From assembly GCA_009869945.1 (NCBI GenBank), contig WIXG01000194.1:1-64000 (forward strand): DNA of 64,000 bases, given 5' to 3'. Numbering within the stretch: the first letter of the stretch is position 1; the number at the start of each line of letters is the position of its first letter. The translations under genes and the position numbers were made by a program. Below the pieces are notes generated by a model. It did not search any database. It saw only the letters and a program-made list of their open reading frames with translations, and was not told the DNA's origin. The DNA comes from Mesaphorura yosii. Its lineage: Eukaryota; Arthropoda; Collembola; Poduromorpha; Tullbergiidae. This document shows positions 1 through 12,671 of this stretch, piece by piece.

Positions 1-154
1 AAGGAGGAAAACGAAATGAAGACTAAGCAGTTTGAGGATAGAATAAATGAACAGTCCAAATTGCTCAAGATGAAAAATCAAGAGAACTCTGAATTGAATG
101 AGAAGTATACTGATCTTCAAAAATCGATGGTAGCATGCAAACAGGAATTTGAAA
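1..154 (+). repeat. Intragenic coding repeat, copy 1
   Basis: This stretch matches 567-720 at 145 of 154 positions by hand count, without gaps and in the same reading frame. Both copies sit at the same place in the coiled-coil repeat unit of the HMMR-like gene. The high nucleotide identity points to a recent internal duplication or gene conversion. Confidence 0.85.
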
Positions 155-1309
155 CACGAGCGGAGGATTTGGGGAAGGTACAAATCAGTGGAACGAAAAC
201 AATATGTTCCCTTGTAGTCATATTGTTTTAAATTGTTACTTCTTTTTATTCCAGGCACTCTCGGAGTGGGAGCAAAAGTATTCCCAACTTCAGGACTCCA
301 GTCTTGCACAAAAGGAGGAGTACGAAAATAAGTCTAAGCAGTTTGAAGTTAAAGTGGATGAGTTGGCCAAGTCGCTTACATTCAAAGAGCAGGAAAATTC
401 TGAATGGAGTGAAAATTATTCTCGACTTCAGCAATCTATGGAATCATGCAAACAGGACCTCGAAAAACAAGTGCAGGAATTGACCAAATTGCTCACCTTA
501 AAAGACCAGCAAGCCTCTCAATGGGAGGAAAAGTATTCTCACCTTCAAGAATTAAGTCGTATGGAAAAGGAGGAAAACGAAATGAAAACTAAGCAGTTTG
601 AGGATAGAATATATCAACAGGCCAAGTTGCTCGAGATGAAAAATCAAGAGAACTCTGAATTGAATGAGAAGTATACTGATCTTCAAGAATCGATGGAAGC
701 ATGCAAACAGGAATCTGAAAGACAAACTGAGAAATTCCAGTCTATACGAGAACAGTACTTGGAGAGCATCGCAAATATTCGAGCTAAGGTAAGGTGCGGC
801 TATTCTTAGCAGCAGAATGCGCGTGCGCTTAAGTTCATAAAAGTAGCGAAATTAAATTGCAATCCCAAATTTCAGCTGCTCAGCGCTTCTGTGGTCCATG
901 GAAGGTTGATTGAGAAGAAGAAGGAAAATACCGATTTGCTGAACAAAGTGAAGTCTTTTGAGGTACTTGTTGATCTCAAATCCAATCAAAACAAGCAATT
1001 AGAGGGCGAATTGGTCGAGGAAAGGCATGGTCGGATGGAAACGGAAGGAAAATTGAAAGACGCTCTTGAAAAATACGCCGACGTCCTGGGACATACGAAT
1101 ACAAAGCAAAAAATTCACCACCTCCAGAATTTGAAACGAGAATTGGCTGCTTCTGAGGAGGTTTGTTTAGTTTTAAAATGCTCGCATTATCTTATCTTTG
1201 AGTACTAATTCATTGACTTATTCCACAGGAGAAAATTAAGCTGCAGCGTGAAGTCTTGAAATTACAAGGACAGCTCTCTGAGGCTCAGCGTCTTGCCTTC
1301 AAATATTGA
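1..1309 (+). CDS. HMMR: HMMR-like coiled-coil protein, 3' part of gene (partial)
   Basis: This is the C-terminal part of a long coiled-coil protein; the 5' end lies outside the window. Exons are 1-177, 255-788, 876-1160 and 1229-1309 (stop TGA), all phase 0 and joined by short GT-AG introns. The protein is almost wholly Glu/Lys/Gln heptads and contains repeats spaced 46, 39 and 46 residues, marked by YSQLQ, YSRLQ, YSHLQ and YTDLQ, so the spacing changes by one heptad. The last 60 residues carry a YADVLGHTNTKQKIHHLQNL block. This matches what I know of the conserved C-terminus of hyaluronan-mediated motility receptor (RHAMM) and of KIF15-type proteins, which bind spindle microtubules. The assignment rests on that block because coiled coils alone are not diagnostic. 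A KIF15 or other centrosomal coiled-coil protein is the main alternative. Confidence 0.65.
567..720 (+). repeat. Intragenic coding repeat, copy 2
   Basis: Second copy of the unit at 1-154, offset by 566 nt. Nine substitutions separate the copies by hand count, several of them non-synonymous. Confidence 0.85.
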
Positions 1310-1458
1310 TTGATGATTTACGATTATGAGTTCCAACTTTTGTACTTTCGCATCTTGACTCGACTTTAGCCTTAAGTTCAATTTATTTTCCACGAAGCCA
1401 AACCAATATAATTCAATCTCAACTTGAAGTATTTTGTCACTTCTTTAACCGTAACGGT

Positions 1459-1464
1459 AATAAA
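1459..1464 (+). other. Polyadenylation signal AATAAA, HMMR-like gene
   Basis: Canonical hexamer 150 nt after the stop codon at 1309. The following 600 nt to the next start codon hold no supported gene and presumably contain the promoter of the ATPase beta gene. Confidence 0.55.
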
Positions 1465-2066
1465 TGCGTACTTTTCTACTTTTGCAATTAACGGAATGAG
1501 TTACACAGTCTCATTTCTTATCATCTCCTACGCAATCCAGCCCTGCAATTTAAATATTGACGATTATTGAGTTTTTATCTGTCGTTCTGGCAAACGAGTA
1601 GCAGAGTGAATTCTGTCCGCACAATGAGAACTGTACACAAGTGTACGCACGGGCGAGACTCTTCTCGTGTCGATGTCTCATCGTTAATCTGCTTTTCTGC
1701 TTTTGCTTCGCACCAAATTCATGTTCTTGTGCTTAGCCTTATCAGCGAACAACTGACAGTTGTTCCAATGATAACAACGTGTTTACTACTCTGTAAGTTT
1801 TTGCACACCGAATAATGGAAAGATGGATTTTAACAAAATCATTCGGTTTTGGCGTGTATTTTGGCTTGCATTGCCTTGAGTTGCCGGTTTGCTGTACGTG
1901 CCACCTTTCTTTGTCATGTGCTGAGACACTGCACGCCATGAAAGACTGCTCGCAGGCTCGTAGATAATTGAGGTCACCTTGCACGGATAATTTGAATAAT
2001 TAAAGCCTCGCCTTTTCTATTGTCGCCCGGTTGGGTTAGCCGTAATTGAGGCAGTATTCGATCAGG

Positions 2067-3462
2067 ATGCCCGTTTCGGACAAGAAGCAAGAAGGCCCAC
2101 TTTGGACCGGAAGTCCAGGCAGCCATAACACGAGCACTGGAAGCTCACAGCCTGGAAATAAGCTCTTCGTATTTGCAAAATTCATTTGGAACTCGGAAAC
2201 TCACGAATTTCTTGGCAGGACGGCGTCCAGCTGGTGTAAGTTCATTTCGAGCTTGGCCGTTTGTGTTTGCTTTACTTAATCCGTCAATTTGATCGTATAC
2301 TGGCAGTCAAGATTACGGTATTTTACATCTGTTTCTACGCCGGGCTCGCCTCTTTCTTCCTCGCGTCACTAAAAATTGCAATGACGATTAACATCGTGGA
2401 CGATCGCCCCAAATGGACACTCGACAACTCGCTGATCACCTCGAACCCAGGAGTCGGGTTCCGTCCAACGCCGGACCAAGACAAGAACGTGGAATCCACA
2501 CTGATCTGGATCAACAAGGCCAGTGAAGTGAATACTTCATACTGGGTTCAGGAGCTGGAAACGTTCATAGCGGGTAAGGAGTCGGACAAAAGTATCTATC
2601 TGGATTTACTGTATTGACCAAAAAAATCCTGAATTTAGAGTACAAGTTGAACCGAGGCGGTGAGCACTGCGATCATGACAAACCAGCCACCGCCGAGAAA
2701 CCGTGCATCGTTGATACTGAGAAAATGCTGGAGTGCAATGACACAAATAATTACGGTTACACGAGCGGATTGGGTAAAGTGAGGCCATGTGTCCTTATCA
2801 AACTTAACAGAGTAAGTTCCGAAAGAAGCTATAAATACTTTGAGACCGTACCACCTACCAGACATTTTTGCACAGATTTACGGTTGGATCCCGAAACCTT
2901 ACATGAACAAGGACGATTTGGAGATTGCCAGGGCCAGAAACATGCCCCAGTATTTAATTGAGCGCGTTGAGCGCTTAATTGAACGTGCGGAACAGAATGA
3001 CGTCGAGGCAGAAAAAGAGGTTCGTTTTTGGTCCACAAAAGGGCAGTTTACTGCTCATTGTTGATTCAATTTGCCCGATTGTTGATTTGCAGTTGAGAAC
3101 TGTTTGGATCTCTTGTGAAGGCGAAAACCCCGCTGACATCGAACACCTCGGCGGTCCTCACCACATAAAGTATTATGCGCCCGGGCTGGACCATGAGTTT
3201 CCAGGAATTCCAACGTACTACTTCCCGTACACGAATCAGGCAAACTTCATGTCACCCTTCGTCTTTGTCAAGTTCGACGAACTTCAAGGTTTCTGACGAA
3301 CATTATCGAATTGCACAAATATGAATAACTAATGGCAGTTCTTGATTTTCACTTGCAGAGCACGTGCTGATCAACATCAGGTGTAATGCCTGGGCGAAGA
3401 ATATCGAGGCCGAACTTCTGGAGCGGAAGGGACTCGTCCACTTTGAATTTTTCATCGACTAG
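2067..3462 (+). CDS. nrv: Na+/K+-ATPase beta subunit (nervana type)
   Basis: Beta subunit of the sodium pump, needed for folding and membrane delivery of the alpha subunit. Exons are 2067-2235, 2307-2573, 2639-2811, 2876-3019, 3093-3288 and 3359-3462, giving 350 residues. A short cytoplasmic N-terminus carries the family motif FLGRTASSW. One type II membrane segment follows (about residues 58-80), then an extracellular domain with six cysteines (EHC, KPC, LEC, RPC, ISC, IRC) that would form the three conserved disulfides. N-glycosylation sequons NTS and NDT are present, and the block YFPYTNQANFMSPFVFVKF is typical of the family. The start was placed at the first ATG; the frame is open further upstream but only through a TTG. 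Length is normal for nervana proteins. Confidence 0.95.
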
Positions 3463-3494
3463 CTTTGCTGGTTTGTATTGAATGTGTTTCGTTG

Positions 3495-3500
3495 AATAAA
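3495..3500 (+). other. Polyadenylation signal AATAAA, ATPase beta gene
   Basis: Canonical hexamer 33 nt after the stop codon at 3462. Confidence 0.75.
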
Positions 3501-4409
3501 CATCTATGCGTCGATATAACCGTCTCATCTGAATCTAAACCCATATATATGACAGCTCACCTAGTTTCTATTGAAGTGGAAGAGGCAAGTAAACCAAACG
3601 ATTCAACGGCAGCGGCCATCGAAAGTGAAAGCTACTCAGGCAACTTCTGCAACAGAATTTATCTTATGCAATGCTCAAGTAATCTCGCCTTATTTACTTT
3701 GAGTTGTTGATTAATTCAGCGCTTATCATTATTATGATTAGCATTTTCCATTGTTTTGCTTGCTCTTTTACTCGAGCACCTTCAAACGAAAACCGCACGC
3801 GAAATCAAAGTTAGTGCGGTGGTGCGAGAAACGCGCAAGTGCATTTCCTTCAACACGAACACAGCCGCGCTTCGGTTTCGTTCTCACAGTATTTTCCACT
3901 TTATTAAAACTTTTCAATTACATGCATAAACACACTCATTACTCACTCTTATCGCGTAAGAAATACAAGATAACGTGGTTGTGGCTACATTGTTTCAATA
4001 AAATGCACGAGTCCTCGAGTGGTGGCGGTTTGCGTATGACATGAGTGGACGCGATTGTAAACTTATTTGTAAGAGATTCTCTGAGAACTGAGAAAAAGTA
4101 CAGCACAAGTACAACAATGGAAAATAATACAATAAAATAGATAAAGCAATTGAGATGCAATAAAATAATTATAGAAATCGCATTCTTACATTAAAAATTA
4201 ATACGAATGGTGCGAGTACGCGTACGTGACTCAGTTCGTGTTGATTACGTGCGTACGTCAACGCGGCTTTCTTTCTCCCACGCGAACGCCGAACGGCCGG
4301 TCGGTTGAAGTCGAAGGTTCCCAGTTCAGAATGAATAGAAATTGAAAACACGCTCCCACATTAATCCTAATTAAGGTGATAACATGAATGTTGGGTTATG
4401 GATTTCACT
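3501..4409 (+). other. Convergent intergenic interval
   Basis: No supported gene. This interval lies between the 3' end of the ATPase beta gene and the stop codon of the reverse-strand cuticle gene. A reverse-strand AATAAA at 3905-3900 is the nearest candidate poly(A) signal for the cuticle gene, but it lies about 500 nt past the stop, so the link is weak. Short open frames here lack any recognisable protein character. Confidence 0.5.
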
Positions 4410-6225
4410 CTACTGCTGACGCAGAACTTTCACGAGTCTGGGACTAGACGAACTTGAACCTTGGGACGAGGCTGGAATTCGTCGAAGGACGTAGGTCGGC
4501 TGGCCAGCGCCCGAGTAGTAAGCGCCCGATGCTAGCTGCGATTGTGAATAAGTTGGCTGAGTGTACTGAGCCACGGTCTGGGGATACTGTGCGAATTGCT
4601 GAGTGCGGAGTGAAGGACCTGCGGATTTTATAATCAGCGGCCGCGCGGCTGGTTGCTCTTCTGGAGATTCGGTTGGGACAGGAAACTGTAGAAAGTCGGG
4701 ATTTTAGCGTATGCCTCATGGCAGCTTGTCTGATTCGCCTTCTTACCTTAATTTTGACATCAGTTGGCTCGCGCGTAACCTTTGCTTGGAACCCATTTTT
4801 GGAATCCGCCGTATAGGTCACAGTTCGTACATAGCCGTCAGGATCCACGACGCTGTAGCTTCCCTTCACAGTGGATCCATCACGCTCTTCTTGTCGGTTC
4901 TGGTAGTTGGTCAAATCATCGTCTTTCACATCGAAAGAGAAGTTGTACTGCGGGTTCAGCTGCGAGAAACATTCAAGCATATTTAATACTACTACTGAAG
5001 GCAACCCAACACATATAATTTAATTCTGGGTCAAAACATCGAATTTCTTACGTCTGGTGGATACTCATCCTCAGGATCATCTTCAGCTTCGGCCGTGGCC
5101 GGATTCAGCTGCTGGATGATTGGTTGCGGTCTGGCGACTCGAACGAGAGGCCGTGACGTTGGCGGTGCTCTCCGAGCTTGAGGAATATTTACGGGATTCT
5201 GCTGAATGTAGTACACGGGCTCCTGCTGCTGGGATGCTGTCCGCAGAGCCTGCGCGTACACCGCTGGAGTGTCAATCGCGTACGTCTCCTGCGGCTGGAC
5301 AAATTGCCCGGCACTGGCTGGATTTGCGATCCGGACGCGTTTCAGCGCGGATGCGGGAATCGCACGGAGGACTGGCGTTCCATGACTGCCGCTCGTTCGT
5401 GCAATGAGCCGTGGGCCAGCGATGCGGATGATTTGTGGCTGCTGTCGTTGCGCCTGCTCTTGTCCCGAAGTTTCAATCGCGTACTGTCCAGCTGGAGCAT
5501 AGGCCTGGTACAAGTCGTCCAGTGAAAACCGGGTACTTTGTTGCGGCCGTGGCCGCGGAATGGCATGAATGGAAATCACGCAGAGGCAGGTTGCCAGAAT
5601 AATCGAAGTGAGGCTCAACTGAAACAAGTGCAAAAGCGAAAGATCAGTCACGACTCATTATCGCTCATCCTCACTGAATCGTGCATTACTCCCATGAAAG
5701 CTTAAGCAATTTCACAGATTATGGCTTTGGCTACACAGCGCTCATTGCTGTTTATCTTATTAATTACACACTTTCTTCACAATGCTTACTCAAAGTCAGG
5801 TTCAGATTATATAATTGCATCTTGCATTATTTGGCTCCGTTATTCTCGATGAACTCTCAAGTCTACTACGGCCATGATCAGCGCAATTTGTTAATTGGCG
5901 TTATGATGAAGTGAAAATGGCTCTCAAATTAATTGCCCATTAAGAGCAAAACATAACAAGCAGATTTGAATCGCATTCGAATTGAGTAATTAAATGATGT
6001 CAGGAGTTTCATTGCCAAAATCTTTGTAAAGTGCGCTGCAATGCAATGTACAAAGAAAGTTCAAAGCCACTTGTGTAATACAATTTTGGTCCAGAAGATG
6101 TAATGGAGTTACAAGCTAAGTCGTGTCGACTGACAACGCTGTGCCAATTGACGAGAGTAACAAGTTTGTTAATGAAAGTTCGGGATTTACATGCTCGTTC
6201 TTTCATTTACCTGATCAAGTCCCAT
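4410..6225 (-). CDS. Cuticle protein with RR-2-type chitin-binding domain
   Basis: Secreted structural cuticle protein that binds chitin fibres. Exons on the reverse strand are 6225-6211, 5618-5052, 4959-4747 and 4685-4410, giving 356 residues. The first exon codes only five residues (MGLDQ) and the signal peptide finishes in exon 2 after a 592-nt intron, a layout common in arthropod cuticle genes. Exon 2 is a Pro/Gln/Arg-rich linker. Exon 3 holds the Rebers-Riddiford domain (pfam00379 type): YNFSFDVKDDD, RDGSTVKGSYSVVDPDG and RTVTYTADSKNGFQAKV, followed by REPTD. Exon 4 is a Gln/Tyr/Ser-rich tail with several YxQ repeats. The RTVxYTAD signature places it with RR-2, a class often associated with hard cuticle. 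The exon 1 assignment is inferred from a good donor and from the resulting signal sequence. Confidence 0.9.
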
Positions 6226-6255
6226 TTTTTCTCCGGTTGATTCAAGACGTATTCT

Positions 6256-6261
6256 AACTGA
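6256..6261 (-). promoter_or_regulatory. Arthropod initiator-like site of the cuticle gene
   Basis: Reverse-strand TCAGTT matches the arthropod initiator consensus and would start transcription about 34 nt before the five-residue first exon. No TATA box is visible 25-35 nt further upstream, so this would be a TATA-less promoter. Confidence 0.35.
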
Positions 6262-9200
6262 AGCGGTTTCAAGTCACTTCGCCTGTGGACGTGGACAGTC
6301 CAGTTCAGTCCAGAAGACAGCACCAATTAGCTTTGAGAGTCAGCACTCCACTGATCAGCAATGTCAAACGGAGGAATGCAAATGACGAGCTCGCACTGCC
6401 AAATCGGAAAACACTGTGGAGACAGAACTGGTGACTTTGGCGGGTCAGCTGCAACTGGTAAACTGGGGTGGTCACTGCATTAGTGTCTTGATTAAAGGCA
6501 TTCCCAAACGATGGACTAATACTCCTGTACAGTCGCATGAGGCTGTGGCGCGGTGATCTTAATAAAAATTAAAGAAAGGCATCAATTCAGAGCAGTCGGC
6601 AGTACAACATGATACAAGATGAATCACTACAACAATAATTGCACCGCTTACCGGAATAAAAGCACTTACTGCATAGAAGAAATTGCTGCTTCAACAAACT
6701 AAATTGTTCATCAATTGAGAAAAGGTGAGAGTTAACAGTTAACTCACTTTACTTTACTTTATTCTCTACTGCGTTACGTCGTAATGTGATAACATGCAAC
6801 GTGTGATGAGAACTTAGTCGTAAATTATTGCAATATAGGTTAATATTAAGATGTAGGAGAGTACCTGAGCCGTATTGCTGGCGATGATTTCTTATTACGC
6901 CATAAAACTGATAAAATCAACACTTTTGCTTTCGATGGGGTTAAGAAACTGCTGCAGGCTTCAGCCCCGGTGTCGTGCTTCTTTCCACTTCGTATTGCAC
7001 TGTGCAGTGATGCCGAGGCAAAACAAACTTAACTGCGTTTGGTCCACATTGTCGAAGCACTATTAATAAAGCCAGCCAGATCGTGTGACAGCCATCAGAT
7101 CATTTCATTACAGGTCCGTCGAACGTCGATGGCGTGCGGTTCAAAGAAACAAGAGCCTGAGACACCAAATTAAGCGTGCTAATTGAGATAATATTCCCCG
7201 TGACGCTTAAATCGAGAATTTGTGAGCTCGCAAATGGTGAATTTGCGAATTTGCCGTAGCCATTATATAATCTCCCTTGCAATTGCAAATGCAATTCCAT
7301 TTTTTGTGGACTCACGTCGTCACAGTCGTACCACAACAAAAGGAAAGACACGACGCGACGAAGGAAGAAAATGAACCCTTGATTACTTGTTTCTTTCGAC
7401 GGATTACAAAATGTATTTATTATCTTTTTGATTATGAGTAATGAACTGGACAAGACAAATTGACACACAAGACGCAATCAGCGCTCGCTGTAATCTGGGT
7501 CACTTGGATTCTCAGAAGAATTGTATCGCTTCCTCGTGCCCTGCTCCTGCCGTAGTTCGCTTATCATTGAACTCGATTCCTGTGCTCTGGCGACTGTACA
7601 CAGACAGGCAGTAGAACAGTGATTCGATTTGGTCTGAACTCTTTCCTCCTTGCAGCAAATTACATAACGGCTCTATTCTGTATGCCGCATGCATTGTACG
7701 TCGTGTTACAGGTCGAAGCCGAAGTAAACAATGAGTGCAGTGCAGTAATCGTAATTTAAATCGAATATTTGCAATACTGCAATACACTCACACAGAGCAG
7801 ACAGCTCAGTCATGAGCATAAATCTTGAAAATGAATGGCGATGTCCACACGTCACACAACGCACCAGCACGGCGCTGTCCACGCTAATTTCTTCCGGGTC
7901 TCAGCTTCAACAGCGATTGTGCAAATCAATTACGTTACAAATCAAATCAGCAAATGAGTTCAGATGCCAAAGCAGTCAGTAGTCAGCCAAAGGGCGGAGG
8001 AATTTGGCGTGGTAATCATTACAAGTGCAATGTTATCCTGCCTGCCTTGCTTTGCAAGTTTTGCTTGCTACTGGTGGCTACTGGTGCGGTGCCAAATGTC
8101 AAGCCATACATTCATACAAATGAATCACGTCACTGCCGTACCTGTGCTTAATTGCCCTGTGCGTTGTCCTTAATTGAGGAATGTCACAATTTCCTGTCCA
8201 CTGTCCAGCGCCGAACGCTGTACTACGTATGGTGAGCTGTCGTTCTACCTCGTGCATTCATTCTTAACCCTCGCATCGCACGCACATGAAAGCAAAGGCA
8301 GTAATTTTTATTTCCGCTTCGCGTCCGTTCCATCCTTCCAACCAACTAGACTCATCTTGGCATGGCTACATGGCACTGACGAGCAGTGAGCAGTGATTCT
8401 CATTTCTCCTTCATGCGAGCATGTGCCGCTGCCCTTAAACGCAATCGCTTGGTTCGTAACGCGAACCGTAAAGGCAAAGGGTTGCTCCATTCATTCGTTC
8501 ATTCATTCATAATTTCCCCTTCTGCTGCCTTGCCTGGCCCGCTTTGCTTGCGGAAGATGTAACTCGTACGCAACAGGTTGCTGGCTGGTCTTTACTCTTT
8601 GCCAGTGGACCATATGCCGATGAACGAGAATCCAAGAGCCAAGACCCACATTGTTGCCTGCTCGGCGTCTGCATTAAAACCCGTGTCTCCGCCGTCGCTG
8701 TCCGTATTTCGTACGTGAATTCATTCCCATTGTTGCAGGGATTACTGGCATTGTTATGTAATGGAATTTCAATCCTGCTGCCTGCTGCTGCATTCATTTA
8801 CTCTCCGTGCACACGATATGCATAATAAGTGTAACATATTCCCACAATTACAACCTCGCGTTCGCGTCTTGCCTTTTGCGGGCCATGTGAAAGAATTCTC
8901 AGTAGGCAGGCCAAGGCGCACTACAAATGTTTAACAAGAATCTCATGCATGTCAATCCAATACAAATTCCAACCCGTGGCATTTATGCAAGTCCTCGTAC
9001 CAATTGTACGACCACAATTGGTTTGGACATCATGACACACATTTTTCAATGCACTAGATTTCATTGCATTGCGTGGGTGTCAAAACGAGAAACAAAAGTA
9101 AAATTCGTCAGGCAAAGGCATTGGTATCATGGTTTGTGTAGTTGCAGACGCGAGACTCGATGGTCAAGTTGAATCAATGGATTTTTCGGATGGAGAATTG

Positions 9201-12200
9201 TTCAAGCAAACAGTTCAAGATTCAGATTATCCTCTGCATCTTCAACTAGAACCTGGCTACGTTCAGACACAACGCAACTTCTACAAATCAAGTTCCTATT
9301 TAGAATTTGAGTCACCACAACCATCGGCGTGGCGGGCGAGCACTGTTTGTCGCTTCTTTTCTACTACCAACTTTTTTGTCAACTTATGCCGTTTGCGTAT
9401 CATGATCTCGAGTCTCGAGTTCATAAGACGATAATTTGAGGTATTCTCGCCCAGGACGCGGACGACGACAGTGCGCACTGCCCATTGTTGGCTTTGTTGA
9501 CAGTAATGAAGAGAATTCCCATTCATTCGTTTATACTCACTCTTTCACAGAAACCATGCGCGATGCTCAAAATTTTTTAAGATTCTTTGTATTTACACGC
9601 ATCGCGACACGACGCGAGCCGTGAGCCAGCGCCTGTCTTGTGTGTCATCGTCATCATGTTGTTCATAAATCTCTTAATGATGATGAATAGTACAAACTAA
9701 AGATGAGATGACAGACACAGAGATGAGCATCACGGGCGAGAATGACGACGGGACATGGGAAGATGCACGCACAGACACACGGCAGGGTATGCGAGAATGC
9801 AGATAAGATGAGATGAGAAGTTGACAACAATGTAGCAACTTTCTTGTGTCAGACTGGGGAAAGAGTTTGTAAGATGAGCACTCTGAACTGGAGCCCCTCG
9901 TTTGATTTTCGGATGCATTGGCACCTGGGAGCCTGGGACAAGCACTGAGGCCATTGTCAATGCATCCTCAGTGTCGTTAAGTGTCCACTGCCAGTGGAAT
10001 GCGATAAATTGGACAATTCAGCACTTGAGCACGTTCTCGCGTCGCGCAGAGGAGGGTTCAAATAGCTCAACCTTGAAATATGTGATGTGGACTCGGCTGC
10101 AAAAAGTTAAATATTTTCTTCCTGTCTTTCTCTCATCATCAGCGATGATCTCTGCCTTTGATGGATTGCTGAACGCGCTTTGGCCTTTTGCCTGGCTTTT
10201 CTACGAATTATTAATTATGAGCGGCCGAGCTGCAAAGTGCGAATTCATTCATTTCTGAGGTACCTTTAACAAAAACACTCTTTACACCACATTCCAACGC
10301 AGATCGCAGAGTTCGCATTCGCAGTTCGCCGCGACAATGACGTGATTCATCGCCTCCAGTCCGCATTGATTTTAAGAGACACAAACACAGACGGATAGCG
10401 CACACGATTTCCACCTGCAGTGCCATAATATAATATGCGGGGATGAATAAAGATTCGGTGGATGCGATGAATGATGAGTGCCGTGCCGAGTGAGAGAAAT
10501 TATAAATTGTGCGACGTGCGATTGAATGAAGAATCACAATCAGCGATTCAGATCAAGCCACGGCCAGAATTGTAAGTCATGCAGTCTCCAGCATGGACGT
10601 GGACCAAATCCCACAGCCACAACCAAAGAGCCATCACATCAACATCACGATGATTCTCATCTCGTATTAAATCCTCATTTAAAGCTATTTTAACCGGTAC
10701 GCCGTACTTGAGCATTGTGCACGTATCACGCTGTGCAAGCTGCCTAATAAGCTAACCACCAAACTGGCAGTGTCTGTCTCTTACTGCACTTCACAATGAT
10801 GGGCGTGTAAGGCAAGGGTCTTGTAGTAAATTACATAATGGCCGGGTCAAGATAATCAGCGATCTTATGAATAGATACGGCAAATCGGTACGTTGTTCCT
10901 CAACACAACAAACGCGATCAGCGGCTTGGATACTCACTCAATAATGTGTTATTAGTACGGATGTACCGCTTTCACTGCGACTGGGCCTGCCAAATCTATT
11001 GTAAAAAGAGGAAACACGCATCCATGCATATGAGAGAACATGCGAGCTTGAGTACCATCGAGGAAGAGGGTTGCATGCTACAATGAACCACCGAGCCGTG
11101 CTGTTCTGTAATGATCAACAAGTCCATGAAGTGGTTATTTTTAAGTTTCCGTCCATCAGTCCAGAAAAAGACACCAACAATGCAACAACTGCAACAACTA
11201 GCAAACACTTCTGTACTGGCTGCATTCCAACGTAATTGTAATTGTAATTGTCGTTAACTGAAGCTAATTTATGCAAGGATTCCTGCAAGTAAACGACTTA
11301 CGAGTGGAAAAGTGCAATTGTGCATCGTGGCTCTTCAATTTTAAGTTTTACGACCGTTTCTGGCCTTTTTCGTCGGTGCATCGCTCATTTCCATAACGCG
11401 CCTTCAACCAAGCCTTGGTCTTGAAGTTGATGTCCTCATTTATAAACGCGTGCACTTGGTATTCATTGTCTTAAACCAACGCAGAGCGGAGTGACCATTT
11501 ATGGACTGCTTTCTGCTCGCAAGTGGATCGGGAAAACATGGGCAAGTTTTTAAATGAGACACAGCGTGAGTACTTTGCTTTTATGATCTGAAGTGTTGGA
11601 CCACTCGACGAGACGCGGCGACCTGCTGGACAATTTTGGGTGTGAAATCTGTTGTGTAAATACAAAACACACGGCTACAGCGAAAAGCACGACGATCTCT
11701 CTGTCTCACTTTTCCTCCGAGCGTCTTTCATCTTCCCAAGAAGCAGTGCATTGGTGCATTGGGTCTTTTTCATCTCATCTCATAGAATCAACCCCTTAGC
11801 CAGAGCCAAAGTCTTCCAGCAGTAGATCTCTTTCATCCTCGTACACTCATTCACTCGACTCGTGCGAGGAAAGCAGCACACACGTCCAGTCCAGCAGCGA
11901 CAGATTGAGAATTGAGATTCAGAAGTGCCTTTTCGCTGACGACGCTAAAAATCTTCTAGTGCCAGTGATTTCTTGCAACGATGCACTTTTCGATCTAAAT
12001 GCGTGTTAAGTTGTACTAATGAATGGGACCAAGTGAAAATGTTTACCTTTCACCACGCGTCACGAGGCAAGTGACGACGAAAATGTGATGTGAACTTTGT
12101 GGACGTTGACCAGCGAAATCAACAAGTGCCTTCCATTTCAAGACTGAATTAAGATTTTGTGACCTTCCTTTTCGAAATTTTGGCTTCCATTTTCTTAAGA

Positions 12201-12671
12201 ACTACGCCTTAAGACGCCCTTGAACGTGAATTTCAACGGCGGTGACACGCAAGGCCTGTGTTGAATTAGCAGTAAGCAATGGCACGGAAGACGCGTAGTT
12301 TGGAGTTCAATGCAGATTAATTAATTTGCAAATGTAGGCATGATTATGATTAATTAACGAGATATCGCCCAAGCAGCTTTTGCTCGTACGGAACTCCTCG
12401 GCTCGAGAATGGACGGTTGGTTAATTTTTAAATGAAGAAGCGTAGTCAACATTTAAATTTGTCTCATCATCACCGCATCGCATCAATAGCATGAAACATC
12501 ATCATTCATTTTAATACTTAAACGCGATACGCTCTCATCTCTTCATCTCCAGCGGTCAGCTCCATTCATCATCGCCCACTTTACTTGCACGATCGCAGTG
12601 ACCACGGAGCACGTACCTACGATGCTGTGGTGTGCTAGTGTCAGTAGTGCTGGTTTAGAATCGTGGTTACC
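6262..12671. other. Long gene-free interval between divergent cuticle and Ros1 genes
   Basis: I see no coding exon with recognisable protein character in this 6.4 kb. The open frames are short, overlap on both strands and lack splice support. It presumably holds the 5' UTR and control regions of Ros1, and perhaps distal control regions of the cuticle gene. Stretches around 9680-9820 and 11760-11790 are rich in GATGA/TCATC runs. An AT-rich block at 12305-12360 has two ATTAATTAA sites flanking the palindrome ATTTGCAAAT. Confidence 0.5.
12315..12360. promoter_or_regulatory. Candidate homeodomain/POU site cluster upstream of Ros1
   Basis: Within 46 nt lie ATTAATTAA, the perfect palindrome ATTTGCAAAT and a second ATTAATTAA. 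Such sequences resemble homeodomain and POU binding sites. The block is about 310-360 nt upstream of the Ros1 start codon. A regulatory role is inference only. Confidence 0.25.

Noticed and set aside
7100-7477. Reverse-strand open frame of 125 codons in the cuticle-Ros1 interval
   Set aside because: It begins with a non-ATG codon, has no domain, signal or splice context, and looks like chance.
8507-8825. Overlapping open frames on both strands
   Set aside because: Two long frames overlapping on opposite strands with no protein character; neither has supporting exons.
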